Assembly (NCBI GenBank): GCA_021201035.1
Contig: JAJQFQ010000133.1
Span: 1 to 32,818, forward strand
DNA: 32,818 bases
Source: Clostridiales bacterium
GTDB taxonomy: Bacteria; Bacillota; Clostridia; Lachnospirales; Lachnospiraceae
Reading direction: 5' to 3'
The position numbers and the translations under genes were made by a program. Of the stretch, positions 1-7,767 are shown piece after piece. How positions within the stretch are numbered: the first letter of the stretch is position 1; the number at the start of each line of letters is the position of its first letter. The notes beneath the pieces are model-generated. The model was given only the letters and a program-made list of their open reading frames with translations. It was not told the DNA's origin and did no database searches.

Positions 1-93
1 TTCATAGTACAGTATTGTATGATCAAAGGTGACTACCTTTTGTCGCCCGAATCATGTTTATTTTTAAAAAAGAAAAAGGAGAGGAGAGCAGAT
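1..93 (+). other. 5' region of the GH3 gene with a small hairpin
   Basis: This is the left-edge non-coding stretch. A short stem-loop (AAAGGT at 25-30, loop GACT, ACCTTT at 35-40) precedes the GH3 gene. A purine-rich ribosome binding site, AAGGAGAGGAG, lies at about 77-87. No convincing complete promoter is visible; the start of the region is cut by the window edge. Confidence 0.3.
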
Positions 94-2571
94 ATGGGAA
101 GAAAAGTCAGAGAATCAGGTCTTTCCGGCACATCCAGTGAACGGCCGGAGGCCTATGAGGCACCCCACGCGGCCCTGGCCCGCAGGGCCGCGGCAGAGGG
201 AATTGTGCTGCTTGAAAATAAAGAAGGAATCCTTCCCCTGAAAGAGGGGAGCAAAATTGCCATGTACGGTGCAGGTGCCACGAGGACAATCAAGGGAGGC
301 ACCGGCTCCGGGGATGTGAACGAGCGGTATCATGTGAGCATAGCGGAGGGAATCCGTAATGCCGGTTTTACCATCACGGACGAGGATTGGCTTGCCGAAT
401 ATGACAGAGAATATTCGAAAAAGAGAGAGGCCTGGAAGCAGGAGATTCTGGATAAGCTTGAATCCGGGTCTTCTGCAGGCCTGAGCTTTTTTGACGCTTA
501 TACTTCGGTGCCTTTTCGGATGCCGGTGGGACCTGAAGCTGCGAAAACCGATGCGGATACCGCGGTGTATGTGCTCAGCCGTGTGGCCGGGGAAGGCGCG
601 GACCGCATGGCCGCAGGGGGCGATTATTTTCTCAGTGAACAGGAGCATCAGATGCTGGCGGATATCTGTGCCCTTTACCCCAATGTGATTGTGATGGTGA
701 ACGCCGGCGGTGTGGTAGATCTTTCTTTTATGGATGAGATGGATTCCATAAAGGCCCTGCTGATTGTTTCCCAGCCGGGAATGGAAGGGGGAAATGCCGT
801 GGCGGATGTGCTTTCAGGAAGGGTCTCCCCCTGTGGAAGACTGACGGATACCTGGGCGCTTCGCTATGAGGACTACCCCAATTCTTCGTCTTATTCTCAC
901 AATAACGGGAATGTGGAAAAGGAATACTATGAGGAGGACATATATGTGGGTTACCGCTATTTTGACTCCTTTGGGCTGCCAGTGCGCTATGGCTTCGGAG
1001 AAGGACTTTCCTATACTGCTTTTTCTGTTGAAATGGAAGAGCCTTTGATTCAGGCAGACGGCAGGGTGGCAGTAAACCTGCGGGTAAAAAATACCGGCAC
1101 CTGCTCCGGACGGGAGGCCGTGCAGATTTATGCCGCCCTGCCGGAAGGAAATCTGGAAAAAGAAGCTCGCAGACTGTGTGCCTTTGGCAAGACCTCCCTT
1201 CTTGGCCCCGGAGATTCCCAGAGCCTTTCCCTGCATTTTGCCCCCATGGACCTGGCCTCCTATGACGCTGCCCGGGCCGCATGGGTGCTGGAGGCGGGCC
1301 GTTATGTGCTTTTTGCGGGGGAATCGCTGAAAGACTCCACAGCTTTTGGCGTTTTGCTGCTGGAGGAGGAAAAGCTTCTGGAAAAAACGGAAAATATCTG
1401 CCCGCTGCAAGAGCCTCTGCGCCGTCTTACTCGTCCGGCTTCCGGAAACCGGTGGGAAACAGCTTCGGATCTTTTCGAAGTTATCTGGGATCTTTCCGGG
1501 ATCCCGGAAAGAATCGTCAGTTCTTCCGGAAAAAACCAGGAGAGGGATGAGTCCAAAAGGATGGCAGATGAGCTTCCGGTTGAAAAGCTGATTTGCCTGG
1601 CCACCGGCGATCCGGTCAAGGGACAGGGCAGCAATCTTGGCTCCGCGGGCATTTCTGTGCCTGGCTCCGCGGGGGAGACATCCAGCTGTGCGCTGGAGGA
1701 GGGAATCGCCAATATTATACTGGCGGACGGACCGGCCGGACTTCGCCTGAATGATACCTACTATGTGCTGGACGGACAGGTCCTTTCTCTTCCCATGGAG
1801 GCTTCCCTGGAGCATGGCTTTTTCTTTGACGGCTCCGGACAGAAGGGTGAGAAATATCATCAGTACTGCACGGCTCTGCCGGTGGGGACCATGCTTGCGC
1901 AGACCTTGGATCCGGAGCTTCTGGAAACCGTGGGGGAGAGTATTGGGGAAGAGATGCGGCATTTTGGCATAACTCTGTGGCTGGCTCCGGGAATGAACAT
2001 TCATCGGAATCCCCTGTGCGGGCGGAATTTTGAGTATTATTCGGAAGATCCTCTGGTCAGCGGAAAAATGGCCGCGGCCATAACCTGCGGCGTACAGCGT
2101 GTTCCGGGCTGCGGAACCACGATCAAGCATTTTGCCTGCAACAATCAGGAGGATAACCGGATGCACTCCGACAGCATTGTCTCTGAACAGGCGCTGCGGG
2201 AGATTTACCTGCGTGGATTCGGCATTGCCATCCGGGAAGCGCGGCCTTTTTCCATTATGACCAGTTATAACCTGGTCAACGGGGTTCACAGCGCCAATAA
2301 TTATGATCTGTGCACTACAGTGGCGCGGGAGGAATTCGGCTTTGACGGGGTGATCATGACGGACTGGACCACCACCGAGCAGGGACCGGACTGTACGGCC
2401 GCAGGATGTATGCGCGCGGGCAACGATCTGGTAATGCCGGGACAGCTTTCCGATCAGGAGAATATCCGGGAAGCCCTTGGGGACGGATCGCTGGAGGAAG
2501 AAACCCTTCGGGGCTGTATTGCGAACCTGATTCGGGTTATTCTGCGCTCTGACCGTTATGAAAGCCATTAA
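94..2571 (+). CDS. Glycoside hydrolase family 3 beta-glycosidase, permuted domain order
   Basis: The protein (825 aa) should release terminal beta-linked glucose or a related sugar from oligosaccharides. No signal peptide is visible, so it is probably cytoplasmic. The start at 94 follows a purine-rich RBS; an in-frame ATG at 19 lacks one. Domain order is reversed relative to most GH3 enzymes. The alpha/beta-sandwich (GIVLLENKEGILPL, about residues 35-50) comes first. A fibronectin-III-like part (GREAVQIYAA) follows at about 340-350. The TIM-barrel motifs come last: the KHF motif at about K678-H679 and the nucleophile motif GFDGVIMTDW with Asp about 757. This swapped order is known from Ruminococcus albus and Butyrivibrio fibrisolvens beta-glucosidases. 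The family and order are visible in the sequence; the exact sugar specificity is not. Confidence 0.9.
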   Translation: MGRKVRESGLSGTSSERPEAYEAPHAALARRAAAEGIVLLENKEGILPLKEGSKIAMYGAGATRTIKGGTGSGDVNERYHVSIAEGIRNAGFTITDEDWLAEYDREYSKKREAWKQEILDKLESGSSAGLSFFDAYTSVPFRMPVGPEAAKTDADTAVYVLSRVAGEGADRMAAGGDYFLSEQEHQMLADICALYPNVIVMVNAGGVVDLSFMDEMDSIKALLIVSQPGMEGGNAVADVLSGRVSPCGRLTDTWALRYEDYPNSSSYSHNNGNVEKEYYEEDIYVGYRYFDSFGLPVRYGFGEGLSYTAFSVEMEEPLIQADGRVAVNLRVKNTGTCSGREAVQIYAALPEGNLEKEARRLCAFGKTSLLGPGDSQSLSLHFAPMDLASYDAARAAWVLEAGRYVLFAGESLKDSTAFGVLLLEEEKLLEKTENICPLQEPLRRLTRPASGNRWETASDLFEVIWDLSGIPERIVSSSGKNQERDESKRMADELPVEKLICLATGDPVKGQGSNLGSAGISVPGSAGETSSCALEEGIANIILADGPAGLRLNDTYYVLDGQVLSLPMEASLEHGFFFDGSGQKGEKYHQYCTALPVGTMLAQTLDPELLETVGESIGEEMRHFGITLWLAPGMNIHRNPLCGRNFEYYSEDPLVSGKMAAAITCGVQRVPGCGTTIKHFACNNQEDNRMHSDSIVSEQALREIYLRGFGIAIREARPFSIMTSYNLVNGVHSANNYDLCTTVAREEFGFDGVIMTDWTTTEQGPDCTAAGCMRAGNDLVMPGQLSDQENIREALGDGSLEEETLRGCIANLIRVILRSDRYESH

Positions 2572-2648
2572 GAAACATTTTTCGCGTCCGGGCGATTGCA
2601 TCTCACGGGAAAGGACAGCCGGTCAGAGATAACATGGGAGGTGAGCCG

Positions 2649-3861
2649 ATGGGAGTTTATCTGAATCCGAATAACATGGATTTTCAGATGGCACTGAATT
2701 CCAGAATTTATGTTGATAAAACAGGGTTGATTGCGTATACAAACGGCCAGGTGATGACAGAACAGAGGTTTATCAGTGTGAGCCGTCCAAGACGTTTTGG
2801 AAAAACAATGGCCGCGAATATGCTGACCGCATATTACAGTCGTGGATGTAATTCGGCGGAGCAGTTTGCCGGACTGAGAATAGCGAAAGATCCGAATTTT
2901 GAAAAATATCTGAATCGATATAATGTGATTCGGCTGAATATGCAGGACTTTCTGGGCCGATCAAAGGACATGGGTGATATGATTTGGCGAATCCAGAGGG
3001 AAGTTCTGTTTGATCTGACTTCTGAATTTACGGATGTCAGGTATTTTGATGACTCGGATCTGATGCGGTCATTGCAGGACATTTATGCGAAATCTGCTGA
3101 AGGATCAGAGCTATGTAGGTCTTGCCTATATGACCGGAATTCTTCCAATAAAAAAATACGGACAGCATTCGGCTCAGAATATGTTTTATGAGTATTCGAT
3201 GATGGACGCTGCGCCGATTCAGGAATTTACCGGATTTACCGGGGCGGAGGTGGATGTACTCTGCAGGCAGTATCAGGTATCCCGTGAGGATATGAGAAAA
3301 TGGTATGATGGGTATATGGTTAACGGGCTGTCTGTCTATAATCCCAAATCTGTGGTAGAGTCTGTACTCAGAGGGAACTTCAGCAATTACTGGACAAAGA
3401 CGGAGACCTATGAGGCCTTAAGGATCTATATTCAAATGGATTTTGACGGGCTTCGGGGACGGATAGAACGGCTGATCGCGGGTGAAAGCGTTTCCCTGAA
3501 TCCCAATAAATACCAGAATGATATGACTACCTTTGAGAGTGCAGATGATGTGCTTACGCTTCTGGTTCATCTTGGCTATCTGACCGGCGATATGGAAGCC
3601 GGAACCTGTTCAATTCCCAACCGGGAGGTGCAGCAGGAGTTTATTAACTGTATTGAGGATGGTGGATGGGAAAATGTGATGGATGCGGTGCGAAGTTCGG
3701 AGGAACTGCTTCGAATGACTTTTTCCGGAGAAGAAGAAGCGGTCGCGGCGCATATTGCGAAGGTCCACGAGGAAAATGCCTCGATTCCGCTGGTAGGTGT
3801 AAACTATGACAGGAGCAGCAAAAAACATACCTGCAGAATAGAACGTGTGACCGGTCGTTAG
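2649..3861 (+). pseudogene. AAA-ATPase-like (DUF1703 type) gene with internal deletions
   Basis: This is a remnant of the AAA-ATPase-like family that normally carries a C-terminal PD-(D/E)XK nuclease-like domain. The 5' part begins at ATG 2649 after GGGAGGTG and includes a Walker-A-like motif RPRRFGKT near residue 50. It runs in one frame to about 3085 and then ends at 3191. The family sequence resumes in another frame from 3085 (NLLKDQSYVGLAYMTGILPIKKYG) and continues to 3861. Between IYAKS and RNLLKD, intact relatives have a stretch with the Walker B IDEWD-type motif; it is absent here. Near the 3' end ENASIP is followed directly by LVGVNYD, so most of the nuclease domain also appears to be gone. 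The function of the family is poorly defined. The gene is almost certainly inactive. Confidence 0.8.
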
Positions 3862-3867
3862 GGTGAG

Positions 3868-3907
3868 GCGGAGGATTTTTATTTTTTCAGATAATCCTCC
3901 GCTTTTT
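3868..3907 (+). terminator. Rho-independent terminator after the ATPase relic
   Basis: A 10-bp perfect stem (GCGGAGGATT at 3868-3877, AATCCTCCGC at 3893-3902) is followed directly by TTTTT. It lies just after the stop of the plus-strand relic and separates it from the convergent amidase fragment. Confidence 0.85.
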
Positions 3908-3937
3908 ACTGTGCCGGATGAAAGTCCGGCCGGGCTT

Positions 3938-4666
3938 TCAGGTGACGATTACTGTGCTGTAGCCTTCATCCCGCAGGCGCTGTTCCATGCTTATGGCGTT
4001 GCCGAGCTGCAGATACGCACCCACCTGTACCTTGTACAGGCCGTTTTCAAAGAGGAGGAAGGCCGGATATCCCCTGTCATCCAGCTGGTACAGCATTCGG
4101 TCCGCGTTTTCACGGCTCCGGAAGGCGCCGGTCTGCACGCGGTAATATACAGGAGCTTCCACCGTTTCCTCATTCAGAGTTCCAAGAATCGCTTCTGCGA
4201 TGGCTGTGGCGATCGCCTCAAATTTCTCATCAAAAAGCCGGTTGTCTCCATCGGAATTCAAAAATCCTGTCTCAATGAGAAGTGCGGGCATTTTCGTTCT
4301 GCGCAGGACGGTCAGATCCGCCCGTGCCTTCACTCCGATTTCCCGGAATCCCAGGGCGCCCAGAGCTCCCACGATGTTTTCCGCCATTTCATATTTTATC
4401 CCGGTTTTGTCGTAGACGAGCACCTCCACACCCTCATACTGATTTTCAGAGGGACTTGAATTTCTGTGGAAGGATATAAAATAATCGCCTCCTGCTTCAT
4501 TGGCAATGGAGGCCTTCTCAGAGGGCATCTGATAGACATCGGCCGTACGTGTATAGACAACCTCTGTCCCACTGTCGCTGAGAATTTTTCCAACAGCCAG
4601 CGTCAGCGCCAGGTTATCGTCCTTTTCCTGTCTCCCCCGGGAAACTGCGCCGGGGTCGGCGCCGCC
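3938..4666 (-). pseudogene. N-acetylmuramoyl-L-alanine amidase, 3' part (catalytic body plus SPOR domain)
   Basis: This fragment encodes most of an Amidase_3 enzyme, which cuts the bond between N-acetylmuramic acid and L-alanine in peptidoglycan. The sequence shows HGGADPGAV with the first zinc histidine, the RQEKDDN glutamate region, FISFHRNSS with the second histidine, and LIETGFLNSDGDN with the catalytic glutamate. A SPOR-like peptidoglycan-binding tail follows (YYRVQTGAF, YKVQVGAY). The frame stays open upstream to 4762, but those residues are encoded by mobile-element DNA. The signal peptide and the first beta strand (VIVIDAGH) are encoded at 7765-7902 on the other side of the element. 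The two parts join in frame to give 242 + 46 residues. As it stands the chimeric 5' end lacks an export signal and is probably non-functional. Confidence 0.85.
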
Positions 4667-4688
4667 ATGGGGCGGTAGTAAGTTGCGG
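4662..4688. other. Left attachment junction of the 3.1-kb element
   Basis: Amidase codons end at CCGCC (4662-4666). Element DNA then carries GGCGGTAGTAAGTTGCGG (4671-4688). This 18-mer is the inverted complement, with two mismatches, of the 18-mer at the right end (7747-7764). The two junctions also share CCGCC, then one mismatch, then TG. The exact crossover base is inferred to be the TG at 4668-4669, the centre of the rebuilt palindrome. Confidence 0.75.
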
Positions 4689-4755
4689 TAATTTGTACCG
4701 ATGTGGTACATTTGATTTTTCTTAAATGTGCTTCGTAGAAAATTGAAATCTGCTG

Positions 4756-4784
4756 TTGACAAATTTCAAAAGAAGTGCTATGGT
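4756..4784 (+). promoter_or_regulatory. Consensus sigma-A promoter in the element's left end
   Basis: TTGACA (4756-4761), a 17-bp spacer and TATGGT (4779-4784) form a strong vegetative promoter directed into the element. No plus-strand gene follows. Downstream come AGAGGAG, a possible TTG-started 8-codon ORF (4808-4834) and a hairpin. It may drive a short leader or small RNA, or be an orphan promoter left by a deletion. Confidence 0.65.
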
Positions 4785-4810
4785 CTTTATCAAAGAGGAG
4801 CAGTTTTTTG

Positions 4811-4864
4811 CCACTTGTCTACAATGTTTTGTAGTCCTTGAGTGGGTTACTTGCTTCTTTTTTT
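4811..4864 (+). terminator. Leader hairpin with trailing T tract
   Basis: An outer stem CCACT/AGTGG (4811-4815, 4841-4845) encloses a perfect inner stem CTACAA/TTGTAG (4819-4824, 4829-4834). A run of seven Ts lies at 4858-4864. With the promoter at 4756 this would give a transcript of roughly 70 nt. The inner dyad could instead be a repressor operator. The distance between stem and T tract makes the terminator call moderate. Confidence 0.45.
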
Positions 4865-4910
4865 ATGTCCAAAAGATCATATAAAAATAATTTCCCATAG
4901 GAAGTCCTGT

Positions 4911-5342
4911 TCACAAGCAAACGGGCCGAATAAAAATTATAAATCTCCGTTTTTGTTCATCAGCATAAACAGGCAAAGCAAAACGTGTTTTATAATAATA
5001 CCATCCCTTTTTCGCCACAGAAGAATGCTTGTCCTTCCGATTCTCATGAAAGTCCTTTTCCGTAGCAATTTCCAACATCTTAGGTATAGCCTGCGCAGCA
5101 TTCGCCTTCACCTTGGCATTTGTTCCTTTCAATCGTTTCGTATATTTGGAGCCCGTATATTCATCAGGAAATTTTTGCCCAATATAAACAATGTCTCCTG
5201 TCTCAGCGATTGTCACAATTTCGCCCATATATCTCTTTAAATAGTTTTCTACCGCAGACCAGTCAATATTTTGCCTGTTCTTAAAAATAATCTCCGGTAT
5301 TACTACGATCTTATGACCCTTTTCATCCGTTACAATCTTCAT
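4911..5342 (-). CDS. Element cargo protein, phage-polyvalent or BECR-nuclease-like, probably truncated
   Basis: This 143-residue ORF lies 33 bp after the recombinase, in the same direction. AAGGTGA sits upstream of its ATG. The sequence contains IFKNRQNIDWSAVE, VYIGQKFPDEYTGSKYT, KANAAQAIPKMLEIAT and GWYYYKTRFALPVY. This pattern recalls small domains found at the ends of phage polyvalent and MuF-type proteins, some of which are proposed RNases of the barnase/EndoU/colicin/RelE-like class. That assignment is from memory of the pattern and is uncertain. The last residues (FIIFIRPVCL) do not continue the expected hydrophobic strand and tail, so the protein may be cut short near the element's left end. 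It could equally be an uncharacterised element-specific factor. Confidence 0.55.
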   Translation of the reverse strand: MKIVTDEKGHKIVVIPEIIFKNRQNIDWSAVENYLKRYMGEIVTIAETGDIVYIGQKFPDEYTGSKYTKRLKGTNAKVKANAAQAIPKMLEIATEKDFHENRKDKHSSVAKKGWYYYKTRFALPVYADEQKRRFIIFIRPVCL

Positions 5343-5375
5343 ATTCTTTTATTCACCTTCTTTCTGTCCATGACT

Positions 5376-6974
5376 TTAATTTTCATAGGTATCCGGGAAT
5401 AAATGCGCCAGCTCGTCTGAAAAGTTGTAAGTGATTTTTATTCTGTGATCCTCATAAACCCGAATCTCATGGATCATCTCCACTACCATATCCCGATCCA
5501 GCTTTTCTACATTCCGGAATGTGAGCAGTCGTTTCACCCACGGACTTTCCAGAACATCTCCGGCAGTTCTCTTTTCTGACTGGCGTTCCAGATCTTCCAT
5601 CTGCTTTGTAAGCATTTCTTCTTTTTTTACATAATCCTGTCTGTAAGTGACAAACTCGTCTTTGGAAATCAGACCTTCCCGATAATCCTCGTAAACCGCT
5701 TTTTTAAGGTTTCTCAGCTTCTCCAGCTCTGCGGACAAACGGTTCCTTTCGTTTCCGGTTTGACGTTTTGCAAAAGCCTCCTGCGCCTGATTCTGTTCGA
5801 GCAGTTCCTGAAGATTCTCCACACTATCTATGATTGTGTTCAGGTCGTTTCGTATCACATCCTCGAGAACCGAATACGGAATGGCATGTGCGCTGCAATA
5901 CTGTCTGCCGGAGCGGACATAAGTTCCGCAATAGTAGTTGATATTCCCGGCGCCATGTCCAGGTGATCCGATTTTCTTTACCAGCGCCCTGCCGCAGTCC
6001 CCGCATTTCAGGAATCCGGCAAACACAGACATATTAGAGTTCAGGTCAAGCTCGCGTGTCCGGCGTTTCAATAATTCCTGTGTCTTCTGCCAGGTTTCCG
6101 GATCAATGATGGCCTCGTGTGTATGCTCCACAATAATCCAGTCCTCTTTGTCCACGCTGCGCTGCCTGCCTTTCATCCGCTGGGTTTTCCTGCCCTGCAC
6201 CATATTTCCGGCATACATCTCATTTTTCAGGATGCGGTTCACCGTGGAATACGTCCAGTAAGAAGTGCTTTCCAGCTTCCGGCTGTTCCGATAATTTTCG
6301 CCATTCAGCCGCTTATATTCGGACGGACACACAATCCCATCTTCATTCAACGCTTTCGCAATGCTGTTTTTCCCATATCCGCTGACATACATTTTGAAAA
6401 TCCGGCGCACCACATTCGCGGCGTAATCGTCAATCACCAGCTTATTTTGGTCAATGGGAGATTTCCGATAGCCATAGGATGCAAACGCCCCGATAAACTC
6501 CCCAGCCTTTTGCTTGGTTTTCATGGACGCGTGGACTTTCTTTGAAATGTCCCTTGCGTACTGCTCGTTGAAAATATTTTTGATCGGCAGCAGGATATCA
6601 TAAGCCTGTTTCATACTGTCAATATTATCTGTGATAGCGATAAACCGCACATCGTTATCCGGAAAATAACGTTCCAGATATCTGCCGGTCTCAATATAAT
6701 CCCTCCCGAAGCGGGACAAATCTTTGACAACGACACAGTTTACTTTTCCATCCTCGATGTCATCCATCATTCTCATGAAAGATGGCCTTTGAAAGCTAAG
6801 ACCCGTAAAGCCGTCGTCCACATAAGTATCATAGACGACAAATTCGGTCCGTCCTTTCAGATAATCCGCGATCAGTTTCCTCTGGTTTCCGATGCTGTCA
6901 CTTTCTGCCTTATCACCATCCTCTCTGGATAACCTGATATATTCAGCTACGTTGAAAAGAGTTTGTTTCTTCAT
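5376..6974 (-). CDS. Large serine recombinase (TndX/TnpX-like) of the 3.1-kb element
   Basis: This is a site-specific recombinase expected to excise and integrate the surrounding element by 2-bp staggered cuts and a phosphoserine link. The N-terminal resolvase domain shows EYIRLSREDG with the catalytic serine (about Ser16 from the chosen start) and VVVKDLSRFGRDYIETG. A recombinase domain (about 165-300) comes next. A zinc ribbon then has CGDCG, and YYCGTYVRSGRQYCSAH completes the cysteine set. A coiled coil (about 375-470) and a DUF4368-like tail (IHEIRVYEDHRIKITY) end the protein. The start is placed at ATG 6974 because AGGTGA lies 5 nt upstream; a GTG at 6983 is in frame but has no RBS. The stop codon of the small upstream ORF lies inside this RBS, implying translational coupling. 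Length and architecture look complete. Confidence 0.93.
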   Translation of the reverse strand: MKKQTLFNVAEYIRLSREDGDKAESDSIGNQRKLIADYLKGRTEFVVYDTYVDDGFTGLSFQRPSFMRMMDDIEDGKVNCVVVKDLSRFGRDYIETGRYLERYFPDNDVRFIAITDNIDSMKQAYDILLPIKNIFNEQYARDISKKVHASMKTKQKAGEFIGAFASYGYRKSPIDQNKLVIDDYAANVVRRIFKMYVSGYGKNSIAKALNEDGIVCPSEYKRLNGENYRNSRKLESTSYWTYSTVNRILKNEMYAGNMVQGRKTQRMKGRQRSVDKEDWIIVEHTHEAIIDPETWQKTQELLKRRTRELDLNSNMSVFAGFLKCGDCGRALVKKIGSPGHGAGNINYYCGTYVRSGRQYCSAHAIPYSVLEDVIRNDLNTIIDSVENLQELLEQNQAQEAFAKRQTGNERNRLSAELEKLRNLKKAVYEDYREGLISKDEFVTYRQDYVKKEEMLTKQMEDLERQSEKRTAGDVLESPWVKRLLTFRNVEKLDRDMVVEMIHEIRVYEDHRIKITYNFSDELAHLFPDTYEN

Positions 6975-6979
6975 GTTGC

Positions 6980-7204
6980 TCACCTGCGGGCCGCTGTCCC
7001 TGTGGCTATTGTACCGCAGGAAGCGACATTTTCCAATTCATTTTTACAAGTTTCATCCGGTTTTTGCAGATGCGTCCGGATCAGACGGCGGAGCATTTCC
7101 TCCGACGTGCAGCGGGAGAGAAATTCTCTTTCAATCACATATGAAGTTGATTCAGATTTCTTTTCTCTCACCTTGTATCTCCCGTTTTGCCATCTGTAAA
7201 ACAT
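6980..7204 (-). CDS. Small protein coupled to the recombinase (TnpW-like pattern)
   Basis: This is a 74-residue ORF whose TGA is embedded in the recombinase RBS, a sign of real coupling. The segment with SYVIEREF and SEEMLRRLIRTHL resembles the short proteins often encoded next to transposon recombinases, which end in an LxRLI-type helix. Such proteins are possible directionality or accessory factors. The ATG at 7204 lacks a good RBS, so the true start could be a later codon. Function is unknown. Confidence 0.45.
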   Translation of the reverse strand: MFYRWQNGRYKVREKKSESTSYVIEREFLSRCTSEEMLRRLIRTHLQKPDETCKNELENVASCGTIATGTAARR

Positions 7205-7361
7205 ATGGGGCAGGGCTTATCCCATATACGTTCTTATTTGTTCTTGTTCCCGATCAATACTGCTTTCGAAATCCGCATCCCCAAAAAAGGATATTTCTAT
7301 CGTTTTTCCTTTGAGAGCGGTAAAAAAGTGCTTGATTTAAAAGGGTTTCAAAGGTTCTAAA

Positions 7362-7422
7362 CAAGATTCCCGCGGGGCAAAATGGAGCGTGGAGCGAAAT
7401 TTGGCACCGTGGTAGAATCTTG
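7362..7422. repeat. Long inverted repeat in the element's gene-free right end
   Basis: CAAGATTC (7362-7369) plus CCGCGG (7370-7375) pairs with CCGTGG (7407-7412) plus GAATCTTG (7415-7422), leaving two unpaired bases. It forms a stem of about 14 bp. It sits in the stretch 7205-7746, where I see no convincing gene. It could be a structured RNA, a transfer origin or a recombination accessory site. Confidence 0.5.
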
Positions 7423-7540
7423 CTCTTTTGTGATTGTCCTCTACCCTTAAGCCGAAAAATCAGGGCAATGGCTACCCCGGACTGATACATTTTTTGCGGC
7501 CTTTGCTATCCAACGCGGCGCGTCTTCTGAAAATGGGCGT

Positions 7541-7579
7541 AAAAAACCGCAGAACTTTTTGCAAAAAATCACTGCGGTT
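7541..7579 (-). terminator. Minus-strand terminator inside the element
   Basis: AACCGCAG and CTGCGGTT (7572-7579 and 7545-7552 on the plus strand) form an 8-bp stem. On the minus strand it is followed by a T tract (A run at 7541-7546). It would stop transcription entering the element from the GH18/amidase side before it reaches the recombinase gene. Confidence 0.6.
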
Positions 7580-7633
7580 CGTTATGGGAATATATTCAAT
7601 TTTTTTCTTGGATGATGAAGGTGTGCAAAAGAA

Positions 7634-7656
7634 AAGCGCCCGTTAATTGGACGCTT
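7634..7656. repeat. Small hairpin near the right end of the element
   Basis: AAGCGCCC (7634-7641) pairs with GGACGCTT (7649-7656), with one mismatch and a short A/T-rich loop. Role unknown; it may be a weak terminator. Confidence 0.35.
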
Positions 7657-7746
7657 ATATATTCAGTAAGCACTGCTAAGGTTACCTTAACGCTCATCAT
7701 CAGGGCAGTCGTTTTTAAGGGACAGCGGCTGCCTTTCTTCTATTCC

Positions 7747-7767
7747 CCGCAACTGACTTCCGCCGTG
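7747..7767. other. Right attachment junction of the 3.1-kb element
   Basis: CCGCAACTGACTTCCGCC (7747-7764) is the inverted partner of the arm at 4671-4688. Amidase sequence resumes at 7765 (GTGCCC on the plus strand, the codons for Gly-His on the minus strand). The TG at 7766-7767 matches the TG at 4668-4669 and lies at the centre of the rebuilt palindrome. Confidence 0.75.

Larger units (their letters stand above)
4667..7766. mobile_element. Compact serine-recombinase element inserted in the amidase gene
   Basis: The element is about 3.1 kb. Removing it restores one continuous amidase frame across the codons for Asp-Ala-Gly-His-Gly-Gly-Ala-Asp. It carries, on the minus strand, a small ORF (6980-7204), a TndX/TnpX-like large serine recombinase (5376-6974) and a 143-codon ORF (4911-5342). 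About 0.5 kb of gene-free, hairpin-rich DNA lies at the right end. Imperfect 18-bp inverted arms at the two ends fit a serine-recombinase attP split by integration. No conjugation, replication or resistance gene is visible, so it is either a minimal mobile element or a decayed one. The boundaries are certain to within a few bases. Confidence 0.85.

Noticed and set aside
814-2601. A 595-codon open frame on the minus strand opposite the GH3 gene
   Set aside because: It lies antisense to a strongly supported GH3 gene, and its sequence is rich in Pro, Arg and His with no recognisable domain; it is a GC-biased shadow.
4763-4910. A BlaI/CopY-like operator at the CTACAA/TTGTAG dyad
   Set aside because: The dyad is real, but no regulator gene or regulated gene is nearby, and the spacing does not match that operator type well; kept only as a hairpin.
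7254-7490. A 78-codon minus-strand frame in the element's right end
   Set aside because: No RBS, a strong hairpin runs through it, and the composition is not protein-like.
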